Shown: positions 1 to 8,657 of the stretch, piece by piece | Numbering within the stretch: the stretch's first letter is position 1 | Layout of the letters: every line of letters begins with the position of its first letter | Source of the DNA: Halosolutus amylolyticus | Lineage (GTDB): Archaea > Halobacteriota > Halobacteria > Halobacteriales > Natrialbaceae | Direction of reading: 5' to 3' | Length of the DNA stretch: 64,000 nucleotides | Assembly (NCBI RefSeq): GCF_023566055.1 | Contig: NZ_JALIQP010000001.1 | Coordinates: 1,076,059 to 1,140,058, forward strand | The notes under the pieces: generated by a model | The model's input: only the letters and a program-made list of their open reading frames with translations | The model's database searches: none | Told to the model about the DNA's origin: nothing | Position numbers and translations under genes: made by a program

Positions 1-763
1 AACAGAGAATCAGTGCGAGTGCCGCCTGCATCGCCCGGGAGAGTCGCCGCACGGTCCGTTCGGGCACGTCCAGTCGATCGCGGACCAGCGAGGGGACGGG
101 GTCCGATTCCGACTCGGACGCCGATCGCTGCGGCTCGGACGACCGGTCGGCCGTGCCCGTCGTGGAGTCCTCGGCGAGGCGGTCCGTCGTGGACCGACCG
201 TACCGATCGAAGACGACGCCCGCGAACAGGCCGGCGACCGCCGCGTAAGCGAAGTCGTACATCAGCGCCCGGTTGGCCGCGTCCTGCGATCGCCCGTCCA
301 GCACGTACGCCGTCCCGAACGCGACGTCCGAGACCCACTGGGCGACGTTCCACGCGCCCGCGACGGCGAGCGTCGTGAGCACGACGAACGCGATCGCGAA
401 CCCGTGGTTCATCCGGACCGCAGTGAAGCGATCGATCTCGACGGCGACGACGAGTGCGACAGCGGCGACGGCGACGTAGACCGCGATCGTCGTCAGGAAC
501 GATTCGTCGAGGATCGTCGCGTCGACGACGGGAAGCAAGACGAGCACCAGCAACTCCCAGGGCGGCACCGCCAGCGGATCCCGGAACGCGGCGACCGGAG
601 CCAGCACGATCGCGATCGCGAGCCCGGTGAAGGCGAACCAGCGGTACGACGCGGCCAGTGCGTGGTTGACTGCCAGTACGGCGAGGATGGTCGTGACGAT
701 CCAGCTCAGGATCGCGTTTCGGTGCGGACTGTCGACCATCCCGTCGAGTCGGGCGTCCGCCAT
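1..763 (-). CDS. Membrane protein, C-terminus beyond left edge (partial)
   Basis: The reading frame opens at an ATG complementary to 761-763 and stays open to the edge, so about 254 residues are visible and the C-terminus is missing. It starts MADARLDGMVDSPHRNAI and has about five hydrophobic segments in the first 190 residues, with a WNVAQWVSDVAFG stretch before the last one. A charged, Ser/Glu-rich cytoplasmic-looking region follows. The helix pattern with a conserved W/D segment reminds me of YjdF/DUF2238-type inner-membrane proteins, but I cannot confirm this. The function is unknown. Confidence 0.7.
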   Translation of the reverse strand, partial: MADARLDGMVDSPHRNAILSWIVTTILAVLAVNHALAASYRWFAFTGLAIAIVLAPVAAFRDPLAVPPWELLVLVLLPVVDATILDESFLTTIAVYVAVAAVALVVAVEIDRFTAVRMNHGFAIAFVVLTTLAVAGAWNVAQWVSDVAFGTAYVLDGRSQDAANRALMYDFAYAAVAGLFAGVVFDRYGRSTTDRLAEDSTTGTADRSSEPQRSASESESDPVPSLVRDRLDVPERTVRRLSRAMQAALALILC

Positions 764-856
764 ACGCTCGCTACGGGGCGGAGCCTCTAAACGCGCGACC
801 TTGCGCGACCCGCGTCTCGTGGTGCGTGCGACCCGACGATCGCTCCCGGTGTCCGC

Positions 857-1033
857 TCACTTGCCCACGAATACCGTCTTCAGGCGGCTCCCGCAGTTCG
901 GACAGCACAGCGTCTGCCACTTCGCCGGATCGAGCCCGCCGATCGTCTTCGTCCGGCGGGCGTCCGCGAAGGGGACCACGGCCCCACAGGTGTCACACTC
1001 GAACTCGTCCCCGGTCTCGTCGTGATCGGACAT
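857..1033 (-). CDS. Small zinc-ribbon protein (58 aa)
   Basis: This is a 58-residue acidic protein starting MSDHDETGDEFECDTCG. It has two Cys pairs, CDTCG near residue 13 and CCPNCG near residue 43, spaced as in a zinc ribbon. Haloarchaea carry many such tiny zinc proteins, most without an assigned role. It lies head to head with the cupin gene, with 84 nt between the two starts. The longer upstream extension of the frame is an overlap with that gene and was not used. Confidence 0.7.
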   Translation of the reverse strand: MSDHDETGDEFECDTCGAVVPFADARRTKTIGGLDPAKWQTLCCPNCGSRLKTVFVGK

Positions 1034-1117
1034 CGACGGTCTGGACGGTACGGGGTCGCCGGTGTTAGCGTTATCTGCGGCGGGTCGATTTTGAGGGCTG
1101 GACGCCGACGATCGCGT

Positions 1118-1538
1118 ATGGGCTACGACACCGCGTCGAAGACGGACGTCGACTCCGTCGTCCCCGAGGAGTGGGGCGGCATGTGGTTCCTGAAGGACGC
1201 ACTCGATACCGACGAACTCGGGTTCACGGTGCTCGAACTCGAACCCGGCGGCAAGGGAAAAGAACACGACGAGACGGAGAGTGGACAGGAGGAGGCCTAC
1301 TACGTCGTCGAGGGAACCGTCGAGGTCGAACTCGCCGACGAGACGGTCTCGCTCGAGGTCGATACGGATTGCTGTGACGATTCACCGGCGCAACCGCGAT
1401 CCGGGCGGCGGTTGCGCTGGAACTGACGTACAGTAAACCGTAGAGGAGGCGATCCGGCTCGATCCCGACGAACGCCGCCAGATCCACAACCGCGGCGACG
1501 ATCGAGCCACACTCCTGCTGGTCGGCGCACCGCTCTGA
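1118..1538 (+). pseudogene. Cupin-domain protein, interrupted by a palindromic insertion
   Basis: The protein reads as a small single-domain cupin: MGYDTASKTDVDSVVPEEW, then KEHDETESGQEEAYYVVEG and VEVELADETVSLEV. It then runs into foreign sequence and stops at 1426. The expected cupin C-terminus (IRLDPDERRQIHNRG...LLLVGAPL, stop at 1536-1538) resumes in a usable frame at about 1443. Removing 82 bp (1361-1442) restores a continuous protein of about 112 residues with GTC-GAG-GAG-GCG across the junction. The gene is therefore inactivated, or encodes a truncated 102-residue product. RmlC-like cupins of this size are of varied or unknown function. Confidence 0.8.
1363..1442. repeat. 80-bp palindromic element inserted in the cupin gene
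   Basis: The element begins TACGGATTGCTGTGAC and ends GTACAGTAAACCGTA. The two halves are imperfect inverted repeats meeting around CGCAACCGC / GCGGTTGCG. It is flanked by a 2-bp GA on each side (1361-1362 and 1443-1444), which fits a target duplication. It encodes nothing. Three related palindromes occur at 34234, 35704 and 53186. Confidence 0.8.
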
Positions 1539-1703
1539 CATCTTCCCACGGCTAACGCTGTGGGGATCCCCTACTGGGGCTGTATCCACGGCAACCCGTC
1601 GTGCAGCACTGACGAGCCGGTTGCCGCCCGTTCGCCGCCCGATCGACCGATCGCCCGCCGGACACGACGGAAGAGTGATGAGTTCGTGTGGGAACACTTG
1701 GAT

Positions 1704-2558
1704 ATGGTCGCAGTCGACGACGTCGAACTCGAACACGGGCTGGCCCGGGTCAACGGGGTCAAGATCCACTACGTTACCGCCGGCGACGCCGACGGCCCGC
1801 CGCTGGTCCTGCTCCACGGCTGGCCACAGACCTGGTACGAGTGGCGTGCGGTCATCCCGGATCTCGCGCAGGAATACACCGTCATCGCCCCCGACCTCCG
1901 CGGTCTCGGCGATTCGGGTACGCCCCGATCGGGCTACGACAAGGACACCGTCGCGACGGACGTCCGGGAACTCGTCGCCCACCTCGGCCACGACGCCGTC
2001 CTGCTCGTCGGCCACGACTGGGGGATGTCGACGGCCTACGCCTACGCCGCCCAGTACCGCGACGAGGTGCGCGCGCTGGCCGTTCTCGACGCCGGCCTGC
2101 CGGGAATCAACGAGGAGCACAAGCGACGGCTCTGGCACACGCGCTTCCACAGCGTTCCCGACCTGCCCGAGCAACTCGTCGCAGGCCGGGAGCGGCTGTA
2201 CCTCTCGTGGTTCTTCAAGGAGGGCGCGTACGATCCGTCGGCGATCGACGCCGACGCCCGGGACGAGTACGTCCGCTGTTACGCCCAGCCTGGCGGCCTC
2301 CGCGGCGGCTTCGAGTACTACCGGGCCTACGAGACGGACGCCGAGCACAACCAGCGCCACGCCGAGGACCCGCTCTCGATCCCCGTCCTCGCGCTGGGCG
2401 GGACGGAGTCGTTCGGCGAATTACCGATCCGGGACATGGAGGCCGTGGCCGAGGTCGTCGACGGCGAAGTCGTCGATCGGGCCGGCCACTGGATCCCCGA
2501 GGAGCGGCCCGGGTGGCTGGTCGATCGGCTGACGTCGTTCTTCGGGGACGCGACGTAA
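1704..2558 (+). CDS. Alpha/beta hydrolase, epoxide hydrolase / dehalogenase-like
   Basis: This 284-residue protein is a member of the alpha/beta hydrolase fold. The oxyanion-hole motif HGWPQ is near residue 40, the nucleophile elbow VGHDWG is near residue 104 with Asp as nucleophile, and the catalytic His sits in AGHWIPEERPG near the C-terminus. A GHDWG elbow with Asp points to epoxide hydrolases and haloacetate dehalogenases rather than esterases, which use Ser. I chose ATG 1704 because homologues of this family start just before such a strand; upstream in-frame codons give a non-conserved, Arg-rich tail. The substrate cannot be told from sequence. Confidence 0.85.
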   Translation: MVAVDDVELEHGLARVNGVKIHYVTAGDADGPPLVLLHGWPQTWYEWRAVIPDLAQEYTVIAPDLRGLGDSGTPRSGYDKDTVATDVRELVAHLGHDAVLLVGHDWGMSTAYAYAAQYRDEVRALAVLDAGLPGINEEHKRRLWHTRFHSVPDLPEQLVAGRERLYLSWFFKEGAYDPSAIDADARDEYVRCYAQPGGLRGGFEYYRAYETDAEHNQRHAEDPLSIPVLALGGTESFGELPIRDMEAVAEVVDGEVVDRAGHWIPEERPGWLVDRLTSFFGDAT

Positions 2559-2643
2559 CGACGCTGCTCGCTCCCGTCTCTCTCCTCCGCGGTCGATTGC
2601 CCCCAGGCCAAGACATACCCGGCGGTACGCACATCGACCACAC

Positions 2644-3633
2644 ATGAATCATCGACGACTCGGTTCGACCGGGTACGACGTCTCGGAGGTCGGACTCGGC
2701 ACGTGGAACATCGGCGGGGACTGGGGCGAGGTCTCGGACGAAACCGGTCGCGACGTCGTTCGCGCCGCCCTCGACGCGGATATCGACTTCATCGACACCG
2801 CGGACGTCTACGGCGACGGCCGCAGCGAGCGACACATCGGCCGCGTGCTCGACGAACGCGACGCGCACGACGACGTCGTCGTCGCGACGAAGGCCGGCCG
2901 ACGGCTCGACCCGCACGAGGCGGATCGGTACACGTACGACACCCTCTCCGCGCACGTCGATCGGAGCCGCGAGTACCTCGGCGAGGACACGCTGGATCTC
3001 CTGCAATTGCACTGTCCGCCGACCGAGGCGTACTACCAACCGTCGACGTTCGAGGCCCTCGAACGGCTCCGAGACGAGGGGAAGATCGCCTACGCCGGCG
3101 TCAGCGTCGAGAAAGTCGAGGAGGCGCTCAAGGCGATCGAGTACGACGTCGTGGAAACGGTCCAGATCATCTTCAATCCGTTCCGCCAGCGCCCGACGGA
3201 GTTGTTCTTCGAACAGGCCAGGAAAGAAGACGTCGGCGTCATCGTCCGCGTCCCGTACGCGTCGGGACTGCTAACCGGCGCGCTCGATCGCGAGCAGTCG
3301 TTCCCGGAGGACGATCACCGCAACTTCAACCGCGAAGGCGAGGCCTTCGACGTCGGCGAGACGTTCGCGGGAGTCCCCTACGAGACCGGCCACGACGCCG
3401 TCGAAGCGCTCGAGACCCACGTTCCCGAGAGCCTCTCGGTGGCCGAATTCACGCTCCGCTGGATCCTCGACCACGAGGCCGTCTCGACGGTCATCCCGGG
3501 CACCACGTCACCGGAGCACGTCCGTGCGAACGCCGCGGTCTCCGATCTCGAGTCGCTGTCCAACCAGGCTCACGGCGCGACACGGGACGTCTACGAGAGG
3601 CACGTCGCCGAGCACGTGCACCATCGCTGGTAG
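2644..3633 (+). CDS. Aldo/keto reductase
   Basis: This 329-residue TIM-barrel NAD(P)H-dependent oxidoreductase shows the family tetrad: Asp and Tyr in DFIDTADVYGDGRSE, Lys in VVVATKAGR and His in LLQLHCPP. The C-terminal cofactor-binding segment is STVIPGTTSPEHVRANA. This subgroup (COG0667, sugar or general aldehyde reductases) is common in haloarchaea and its substrate is usually unknown. It follows the hydrolase on the same strand after an 85-nt gap, so it probably has its own promoter. Confidence 0.85.
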   Translation: MNHRRLGSTGYDVSEVGLGTWNIGGDWGEVSDETGRDVVRAALDADIDFIDTADVYGDGRSERHIGRVLDERDAHDDVVVATKAGRRLDPHEADRYTYDTLSAHVDRSREYLGEDTLDLLQLHCPPTEAYYQPSTFEALERLRDEGKIAYAGVSVEKVEEALKAIEYDVVETVQIIFNPFRQRPTELFFEQARKEDVGVIVRVPYASGLLTGALDREQSFPEDDHRNFNREGEAFDVGETFAGVPYETGHDAVEALETHVPESLSVAEFTLRWILDHEAVSTVIPGTTSPEHVRANAAVSDLESLSNQAHGATRDVYERHVAEHVHHRW

Positions 3634-3781
3634 GCCGGATCGATGCCGCGCTGATACCACCGTCGACCGGTTTTCGGATACCGGCCGCGACCCGCGCGGA
3701 GTTTCACTCATCGATCGCGATACGGCCCGCCCGGACGCGGTACGAGCGCGGAGCATCGGTCCGGAACGAGCGTCCCAGCCG

Positions 3782-5176
3782 TTACTTCCGCGACGATAAC
3801 CAGGGGTTGACCGCGACGTTTTCGCTCACCGGATCACCGTCGCCGATCGTTCGTCCCTTCTCTCGGTTCGGCAAGTCGTCCGGAGCGTTTCCGCGATCGC
3901 GATCGGATTTCCGTCCCGGTCGCGGTCTCTCCGGTCCGCTCGGCGCACCCCAGTAGTTCCGCCCGGCGTCGAGTTGGCCGTTCGCTGCGTTTAGCGCTCC
4001 GAACTCTTCGTTTCCGACGACGTTGTTCGATCGGGCTTCGATCGTCCCCGCATCGACTTCGCCGACGGCGGCGAGTCCGTACTCGTTTCCTTCGACGTCG
4101 TTTTCGCGGATGAGGACGCGATCTACGTTCGCGGGGTCGGCGGCGTTGATCATGACCCCGATCGCGTTCGACCGAACGTCGTTCCCTCGAACGTCGAGGT
4201 TCGACAATCCGGATTCCACTCCCGAACCGGCGTAAACGGCCGCTCTTGCGCCGGAAATTTCGTTCCCCGATATCGTCGTGTCTCGAACCCACGCTTCACC
4301 CCCCGGCCCAGGGTTGACGGCGATCAGCACCGCGCGGCCGCCGTCGCAGTCGTAGATCTCGTTGCCGCGAATCGTGACGTCTCGAAGTCCGGTCGACGCG
4401 CTGTCCGCTTCCACGTCGCCGAGTATGGAGAGGAGTCGAATCGATCCACCTTCGAAGCGGCCGACGAGTTCGTTCGACGCGATCGTCACCGACTCTTGGA
4501 CGCTTTCGATCGGATCGTTCACCCTCGCGTGGAGTCTGATCCCTCGTTGGGAGTCGCCACCGGCGACGATCCGATTCGATTCGACGATCGAGTCGGAGAC
4601 GTTGTCGAACCGGACGCCGTCAGCGTCGACGTTTTCGATCCGGTTTCGTCGCACCTCCCAGCCGGACATATTCTCGGTGCCGCCGTCGAGCGCGCCGACG
4701 CCGTTTCCGGTGAGATCGTGGAGGTAGCAATCGCTGACGAGTACGGACGACGTCTCCCCGTCCGCCTTCACGCCGGTTCCCCAGCTCGATGTTCCGTATC
4801 CGCGGACCTCGAAGCCCTCGATGACGACGGCCCCGTCGCTTCCCGGATCGACGAGCCGAAAGCCAGCCGCGTCGTCTCTCCCTTCCCCGTCGAGTACGGG
4901 CGCATCTGAACCGGGCCCGACGTCGCTACTCGAACCCGGATCGCCCACGATCCGAACCGGCTTCTCGATCCACACCTGCTCGCCCGCATACGTTCCCGGC
5001 TTCACGACGACCGTTCCGCCCGGTTCGACGGCACGGACCGCGTTCTCGATCGTCTCGTAGTCGTCGGGAACCGTGAGCGTCGATTCCGCGGCGGCGGTTC
5101 CCGCTCCCACGGCTGCGACTGCACCAACCATAGCACTCTTGAGCACTGTTCGCCTATCTATACTGTACTTTAACAT
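3782..5176 (-). CDS. Secreted right-handed beta-helix repeat protein
   Basis: This 464-residue protein carries a Tat signal (SIDRRTVLKSAMVGAVAAVG, cleavage likely after GTAAA). It then shows the PDDYETIENAVRAVEPGGTV...PGTY start typical of pectate-lyase/NosD-type parallel beta helices. Repeats of the form IRGNEIYDCDGG, ISGNEISGARAAV and VRGNDVRSNAIGV continue to about residue 400, followed by NYWGAPSGP and a charged tail. No catalytic residues for polysaccharide lysis can be assigned. It is expected outside the cell, perhaps binding or cleaving glycans. Confidence 0.8.
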   Translation of the reverse strand: MLKYSIDRRTVLKSAMVGAVAAVGAGTAAAESTLTVPDDYETIENAVRAVEPGGTVVVKPGTYAGEQVWIEKPVRIVGDPGSSSDVGPGSDAPVLDGEGRDDAAGFRLVDPGSDGAVVIEGFEVRGYGTSSWGTGVKADGETSSVLVSDCYLHDLTGNGVGALDGGTENMSGWEVRRNRIENVDADGVRFDNVSDSIVESNRIVAGGDSQRGIRLHARVNDPIESVQESVTIASNELVGRFEGGSIRLLSILGDVEADSASTGLRDVTIRGNEIYDCDGGRAVLIAVNPGPGGEAWVRDTTISGNEISGARAAVYAGSGVESGLSNLDVRGNDVRSNAIGVMINAADPANVDRVLIRENDVEGNEYGLAAVGEVDAGTIEARSNNVVGNEEFGALNAANGQLDAGRNYWGAPSGPERPRPGRKSDRDRGNAPDDLPNREKGRTIGDGDPVSENVAVNPWLSSRK

Positions 5177-5401
5177 GTCAGTACAACTCGGTAACTAAGA
5201 CTTAAAGTCTCCGGCGGATCCGGTGCAACGGGTCGGCGTTTCGTTCGGCGACCGGGTCTCATCGCCTCACCCCTTCGATCGCGAATCTACTGTGCGAGTC
5301 GTCCGTTTTACTCCCCTGACGACTTCCGCGGTTCGGGAAGGTGCTCGTCGAAACGACGACGCTGCTCCGGGCAGTCACTCCGTTCACGATGACGCCACAG
5401 A

Positions 5402-5494
5402 AGGTCCGGGTGCGAGAATCGAACCGAAGGAAGACGATCGCCTCGCTTCGCTCGGCGCTGCGACTTCCAGGGTTCGATCTCGATCGGACTTTTG
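5402..5494. repeat. tRNA-His 3'-end-derived palindrome
   Basis: Positions 5402-5426 repeat the 3' end of tRNA-His (5519-5543) exactly over 25 bp in the same orientation, at an offset of 117 bp. A degenerate inverted copy of the same tRNA end follows at about 5470-5494 (GGTTCGATCTCGATCGGAC). Between the arms lies a GC-rich, self-complementary stretch around CGCTTCGCTCGG. A second short inverted repeat (ACTTTTGAC region and GTCAAAA) fills the space before the tRNA. It sits in the trailer of the tRNA transcript. No coding sequence is seen in 5177-5521. Confidence 0.7.
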
Positions 5495-5521
5495 ACTCCT
5501 CCGTGAAGTCGTCGTCAAAAG

Positions 5522-5594
5522 GTCCGGGTGCGAGAATCGAACCCGCGTCTCAGCCTCCACAAGGCTGAAGGATAACCACTACCCCAACCCGGAC
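5522..5594 (-). tRNA. tRNA-His (GTG)
   Basis: Read on the minus strand it folds as a cloverleaf: acceptor strand GTCCGGGT with an encoded G-1, pairing with ACCCGGAC and discriminator C73 (archaeal His identity). The D arm is GGGT..ATCC, the anticodon stem-loop CAGCC-TTGTGGA-GGCTG with GTG at 5558-5560, and the T arm GCGGG-TTCGATT-CTCGC. No intron is present and CCA is not encoded. Confidence 0.97.
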
Positions 5595-5750
5595 ACGCGT
5601 ACATCTCTCTCTAAACGCGGATGGCCTGAAATACGTTACGACTCGGGGACGGGAGTGTGCGACTCCGTACCGCGGGTTTTGGTCCGTGCGATCGTCACTC
5701 GCCCGCGACCGGGACGCTTTTCGGCCCGACCCCCGTAGGACCGCCAACGC

Positions 5751-6206
5751 GTGGCCATCACCGACAAGATCTACGTCAAGAACCACCGCCAGCTCAGCTC
5801 CCAGCTCGAGACGAACATCCCCAAGGGCGCGTTCAAAGGGGCGACGCTGGACATGCTCTTCCGCGGCGACGGCCTCGAGAAACTCGACGAGACGACCCGC
5901 GATCGAGTGCTCGACTTCGCCGAGGACTTCCTGGACTGCGACTGCGACGACAACCCCTACTGTGGCTGTCCGGAGCGGAAGTTCATCCGGTACCTGCTCG
6001 AGTTGCGCGCGCAGGGACTGGGACCCGATGCGATCGTCGACGTGATGACCGACGACTACATGGTGTACGCCTATCCCGGGGACGTTCTCTCATTCCTCGA
6101 CGACGGCGTTCGAACCCTCGAAGCGGCGGAATCACTCGCGCGCGTCGACGGGGCCACCGAGAAAGCCGACGAGATCCGGCAGTCGAAACGGGATCTCGCG
6201 CGGTAG
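5751..6206 (+). CDS. Conserved haloarchaeal protein with Cys-rich motif (DUF5814-like)
   Basis: This 151-residue protein has a GTG start and begins AITDKIYVKNHRQLSSQL. A striking CDCDDNPYCGCPERKF cluster near residue 64 suggests metal binding. The rest is helical. I associate the sequence with a conserved haloarchaeal family (DUF5814) that is also found attached to DEAD-box helicases, but I cannot verify this. GTG 5751 is chosen because the AITDKIYVKN start looks conserved and no upstream in-frame start is better placed. Confidence 0.75.
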   Translation: MAITDKIYVKNHRQLSSQLETNIPKGAFKGATLDMLFRGDGLEKLDETTRDRVLDFAEDFLDCDCDDNPYCGCPERKFIRYLLELRAQGLGPDAIVDVMTDDYMVYAYPGDVLSFLDDGVRTLEAAESLARVDGATEKADEIRQSKRDLAR

Positions 6207-6287
6207 CCCCGCAATCGCGATCTCTCACGGGTGTCCCGTCCGGTCCCGGACTCGATTCGTATCAGTTCGACACGGACAGCCGATCGG

Positions 6288-6701
6288 CTACCGGAGCTGT
6301 GAGGGGCCGTCGGTCTCGTCGAGGTCGTCGAGCAGGAGCACTTCGTTTTCCTCGTCATCGAGACGGTCCTGCAGGTCGGTGACGTAGGCCTTGTATTCGT
6401 CGAGTTGCTCCCGGAGGTGGTCGGCCTCGAGTTCGAGCCGCTCGTGTTCGCGGATGAAACTCTTCGAGACCTCGACGGTCGGTGGGAACGCGAGGTCCCC
6501 GTCCCCCTCGCCCCCGCCATCTGCCCCCTCGAGACGGGCCTCCGGCACGACCGCGACCTGTCCGTCGTGTTCGACGAGCTGATCGACGTAGTCCCGGAAG
6601 ACCGCGGACAACGAGATGTCGCGCTCTTCGGCGATGTCCTGGAGCGCCTCGAACGCGTCCTCGTTCACGCGAAACGAGATCGTCTTGTTCTTGTTGCCCA
6701 T
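6288..6701 (-). CDS. Ribbon-helix-helix regulator with coiled-coil tail
   Basis: This protein has 137 residues. The first 45, starting GNKNKTISFRVNEDAFEAL, form a CopG/MetJ-type ribbon-helix-helix DNA-binding domain. A Gly/Asp linker follows, then a coiled coil (ERLELEADHLREQLDEYKAYV) from about residue 85 to 125. The start at 6701 is supported by a TATA-like ACTTAATAATTTG sense/antisense stretch about 25-35 bp upstream. It probably dimerises and regulates transcription; the target is unknown. Confidence 0.8.
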   Translation of the reverse strand: MGNKNKTISFRVNEDAFEALQDIAEERDISLSAVFRDYVDQLVEHDGQVAVVPEARLEGADGGGEGDGDLAFPPTVEVSKSFIREHERLELEADHLREQLDEYKAYVTDLQDRLDDEENEVLLLDDLDETDGPSQLR

Positions 6702-6857
6702 TGATTCGGCTAGTTGACGTTCACCATACTTAATAATTTGTCGGACGGCCGCAGTCGGTCGTCCGGCACCCGAGAGACGGCGCGATCCCACTCGATCGTG
6801 GCGGGGATCGATCCAAAAAACCGCGCGGCGTGGTGGTGTGTCAGTCGATGCGATCGG

Positions 6858-7490
6858 TCAGGCCGTCGCGTCCGTTTCGATCTCTTCGAGGCTCTCGAGC
6901 GCCTGGATCACGTCCCGGCGGTAGTTCTCGACGGGCGAGTCGTACCGCTCGCGGGCCATCTGGGCGTACTCGTTCGTGGGCGCGGTCGACCCGCTCTCGG
7001 GCGCTTCCTGCTCGGCTTCCCACTCGCGGAACGCCTCGATCCGATCGAGCGTGCGCTCGGCGGTTTCGACGACCCAGCGGTCGCGGGTGTCGTCGTCGAC
7101 GACCGCGATCGACTCGGGTCGTACGGAGACGTTGACGGTACCGTCGTCGGTCTCGTAGGTGCGGGGTTTGCCGACGATGGAGACGTACGCCGGCGGTTCC
7201 GTGTCCCGCAGCACCGAGGCGGCTTCGGGCTGGTACTGGCCGGCGTAGACGAAGAACGTCCCCGTCGGGTCGACGACGCGGCCGCGCCAGTACTCGCTGT
7301 CCTCGCCGACGTCCTCGGTCTCGGTCAGGGTGCCGACGATGAACACGCGGTTCGCGCGATCGCCCGTCGGGAGGAGCGCGTAGTTCGGTGCGCGCTCGTC
7401 GTCGCTCTCTTTGAATGCGTACGTCGCGTCGTTGAATTCGGAGGCGAAGACGCGGCGGGCGACTTCGCGAGTGAGTTCTGCCTGGCTCAT
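6858..7490 (-). CDS. RPA-associated protein (Rpap, COG3390)
   Basis: This is a 210-residue protein with an OB-fold-like N-terminal half (FIVGTLTETEDVGED...WRGRVVDPTGTFFVYAGQY) and a helical C-terminal half. In Haloferax volcanii each single-strand-binding RPA is co-transcribed with such an Rpap, and both act together in DNA repair and replication. Here it starts one nucleotide after the rpa stop codon, so the two are translationally linked. Its size matches the Rpap3 type. Confidence 0.9.
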   Translation of the reverse strand: MSQAELTREVARRVFASEFNDATYAFKESDDERAPNYALLPTGDRANRVFIVGTLTETEDVGEDSEYWRGRVVDPTGTFFVYAGQYQPEAASVLRDTEPPAYVSIVGKPRTYETDDGTVNVSVRPESIAVVDDDTRDRWVVETAERTLDRIEAFREWEAEQEAPESGSTAPTNEYAQMARERYDSPVENYRRDVIQALESLEEIETDATA

Positions 7491-7491
7491 G

Positions 7492-8421
7492 TCACATCGA
7501 CCTCGCTTTGATCAGCAGTTCCTCGGGATCCGTCGGCCCGTCGAGTTCGGTGACGTCGTCGGCCAGCACGTACCGGCCGAACGTCGGCCCCTCGATGCGG
7601 TAGTAGGTGCCGACGACCTGGTCGCGGATCTCGTCGGCGACGACGGTGGTGTCGAGCGCGTCCATCGCCATGTCCTTGGCCTCTTCGAGGCTGATCCCGG
7701 TCAGGTCCTCGGTGGCGTCCTTGTCGAAGATGACCTCGTGGGCGTCGATGCCGTCGTCGACGACGGCCTTGATCCGGAGGTCGAACTCGCCCTCGACCTC
7801 GCCGTGTTCGTTACAGCGCCCGTTCTGGAGGACCCGGGTGCAGTCCTCCTCGGGACAGCGCTTGATGAGGCCACTGCCGCTTTGCATGTCCACGAGTGCG
7901 CCTTCGATCTCGCTGGTGTCGTTGCCGACCTCGATATCCTCGTCGAGTTCTTCGATGACCGTCGTCGAGTTGAGTTTGACCGAGTACCGGCCCTGGTACT
8001 CGTCGGTGACGACGTTGCGCAGTTCGTAGACGCCGCCCTCCTCGAGTGCGGGGAGGTCGGACTTGGCCCACTTGGTGAACTTGATGGTCCCCGTCGGATC
8101 GCCCAGTAGGCCGACCTGTGCGACCGAATCGCTCCGTGGATCCCAGAGTTCGATGACCTTCGCCGTGAGGTCGATCCACTGCTCCGGCTCGTCGACGGCT
8201 TCGATCTGGACCGCCTCGCTCGATCCGCCCGAGAGGTCCTCCCGATCGAGCCCCGCCTCGTCCAGGTAGTGGTTGGTGACGCTCCGGCGGGCCTCGTCGA
8301 TCGGGACCGTGTACTCGTCGACGAGCGTTCGCAGGCGCTCCTCGACGTCGTCGACGCTGATGTCGAGATGGTCCGAAAACTGGTCGTGTATGTTGTCCGC
8401 GTGCTGTCGTACGTCGCTCAT
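7492..8421 (-). CDS. Replication protein A (single-stranded DNA-binding), RPA3-type
   Basis: This is a 309-residue ssDNA-binding protein. After a helical N-terminus (about 1-65), an OB fold covers about 70-170 (VGLLGDPTGTIKFTKWAKSD...YSVKLN). A zinc finger follows at about 195-215 (CPEEDCTRVLQNGRCNEHG), then a second OB-like region to the end. One main OB fold plus a zinc finger with a downstream rpap gene is the Haloferax RPA3 arrangement. The start MSDVRQHADN is preferred over an upstream ATG because MKPKRRRDT is not RPA-like. A TATA-like TATTTTAAATAC lies about 60 bp upstream. Confidence 0.92.
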   Translation of the reverse strand: MSDVRQHADNIHDQFSDHLDISVDDVEERLRTLVDEYTVPIDEARRSVTNHYLDEAGLDREDLSGGSSEAVQIEAVDEPEQWIDLTAKVIELWDPRSDSVAQVGLLGDPTGTIKFTKWAKSDLPALEEGGVYELRNVVTDEYQGRYSVKLNSTTVIEELDEDIEVGNDTSEIEGALVDMQSGSGLIKRCPEEDCTRVLQNGRCNEHGEVEGEFDLRIKAVVDDGIDAHEVIFDKDATEDLTGISLEEAKDMAMDALDTTVVADEIRDQVVGTYYRIEGPTFGRYVLADDVTELDGPTDPEELLIKARSM

Positions 8422-8657
8422 GGTGTCACGCCTCCTCTTTGGTTTCACTGGGAGGCATACGCCGGTTCGTTCCCGATCGTATTTAAAATACCGCCACCGG
8501 AGCGAAAGTGAAGCGGACCGCGATTCACGGGCGAACGGCCCGCCGCGACGGTGATTCGGGCGTGACCGCCGTTCGACGGCGCGATCGATTCTCGGGGGAC
8601 GCGATTCGTTCCCGAACGACCAAACCTGTTTTCGTGCTGGCCGTTAACGACCCGGGC

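Noticed and set aside
5402-5594. Simple attL/attR scar of an integrated element at tRNA-His
   Set aside because: There is no integrase, and the extra inverted copy and identical 117-bp offset at tRNA-Leu are not explained by plain integration. It is kept only as an alternative.
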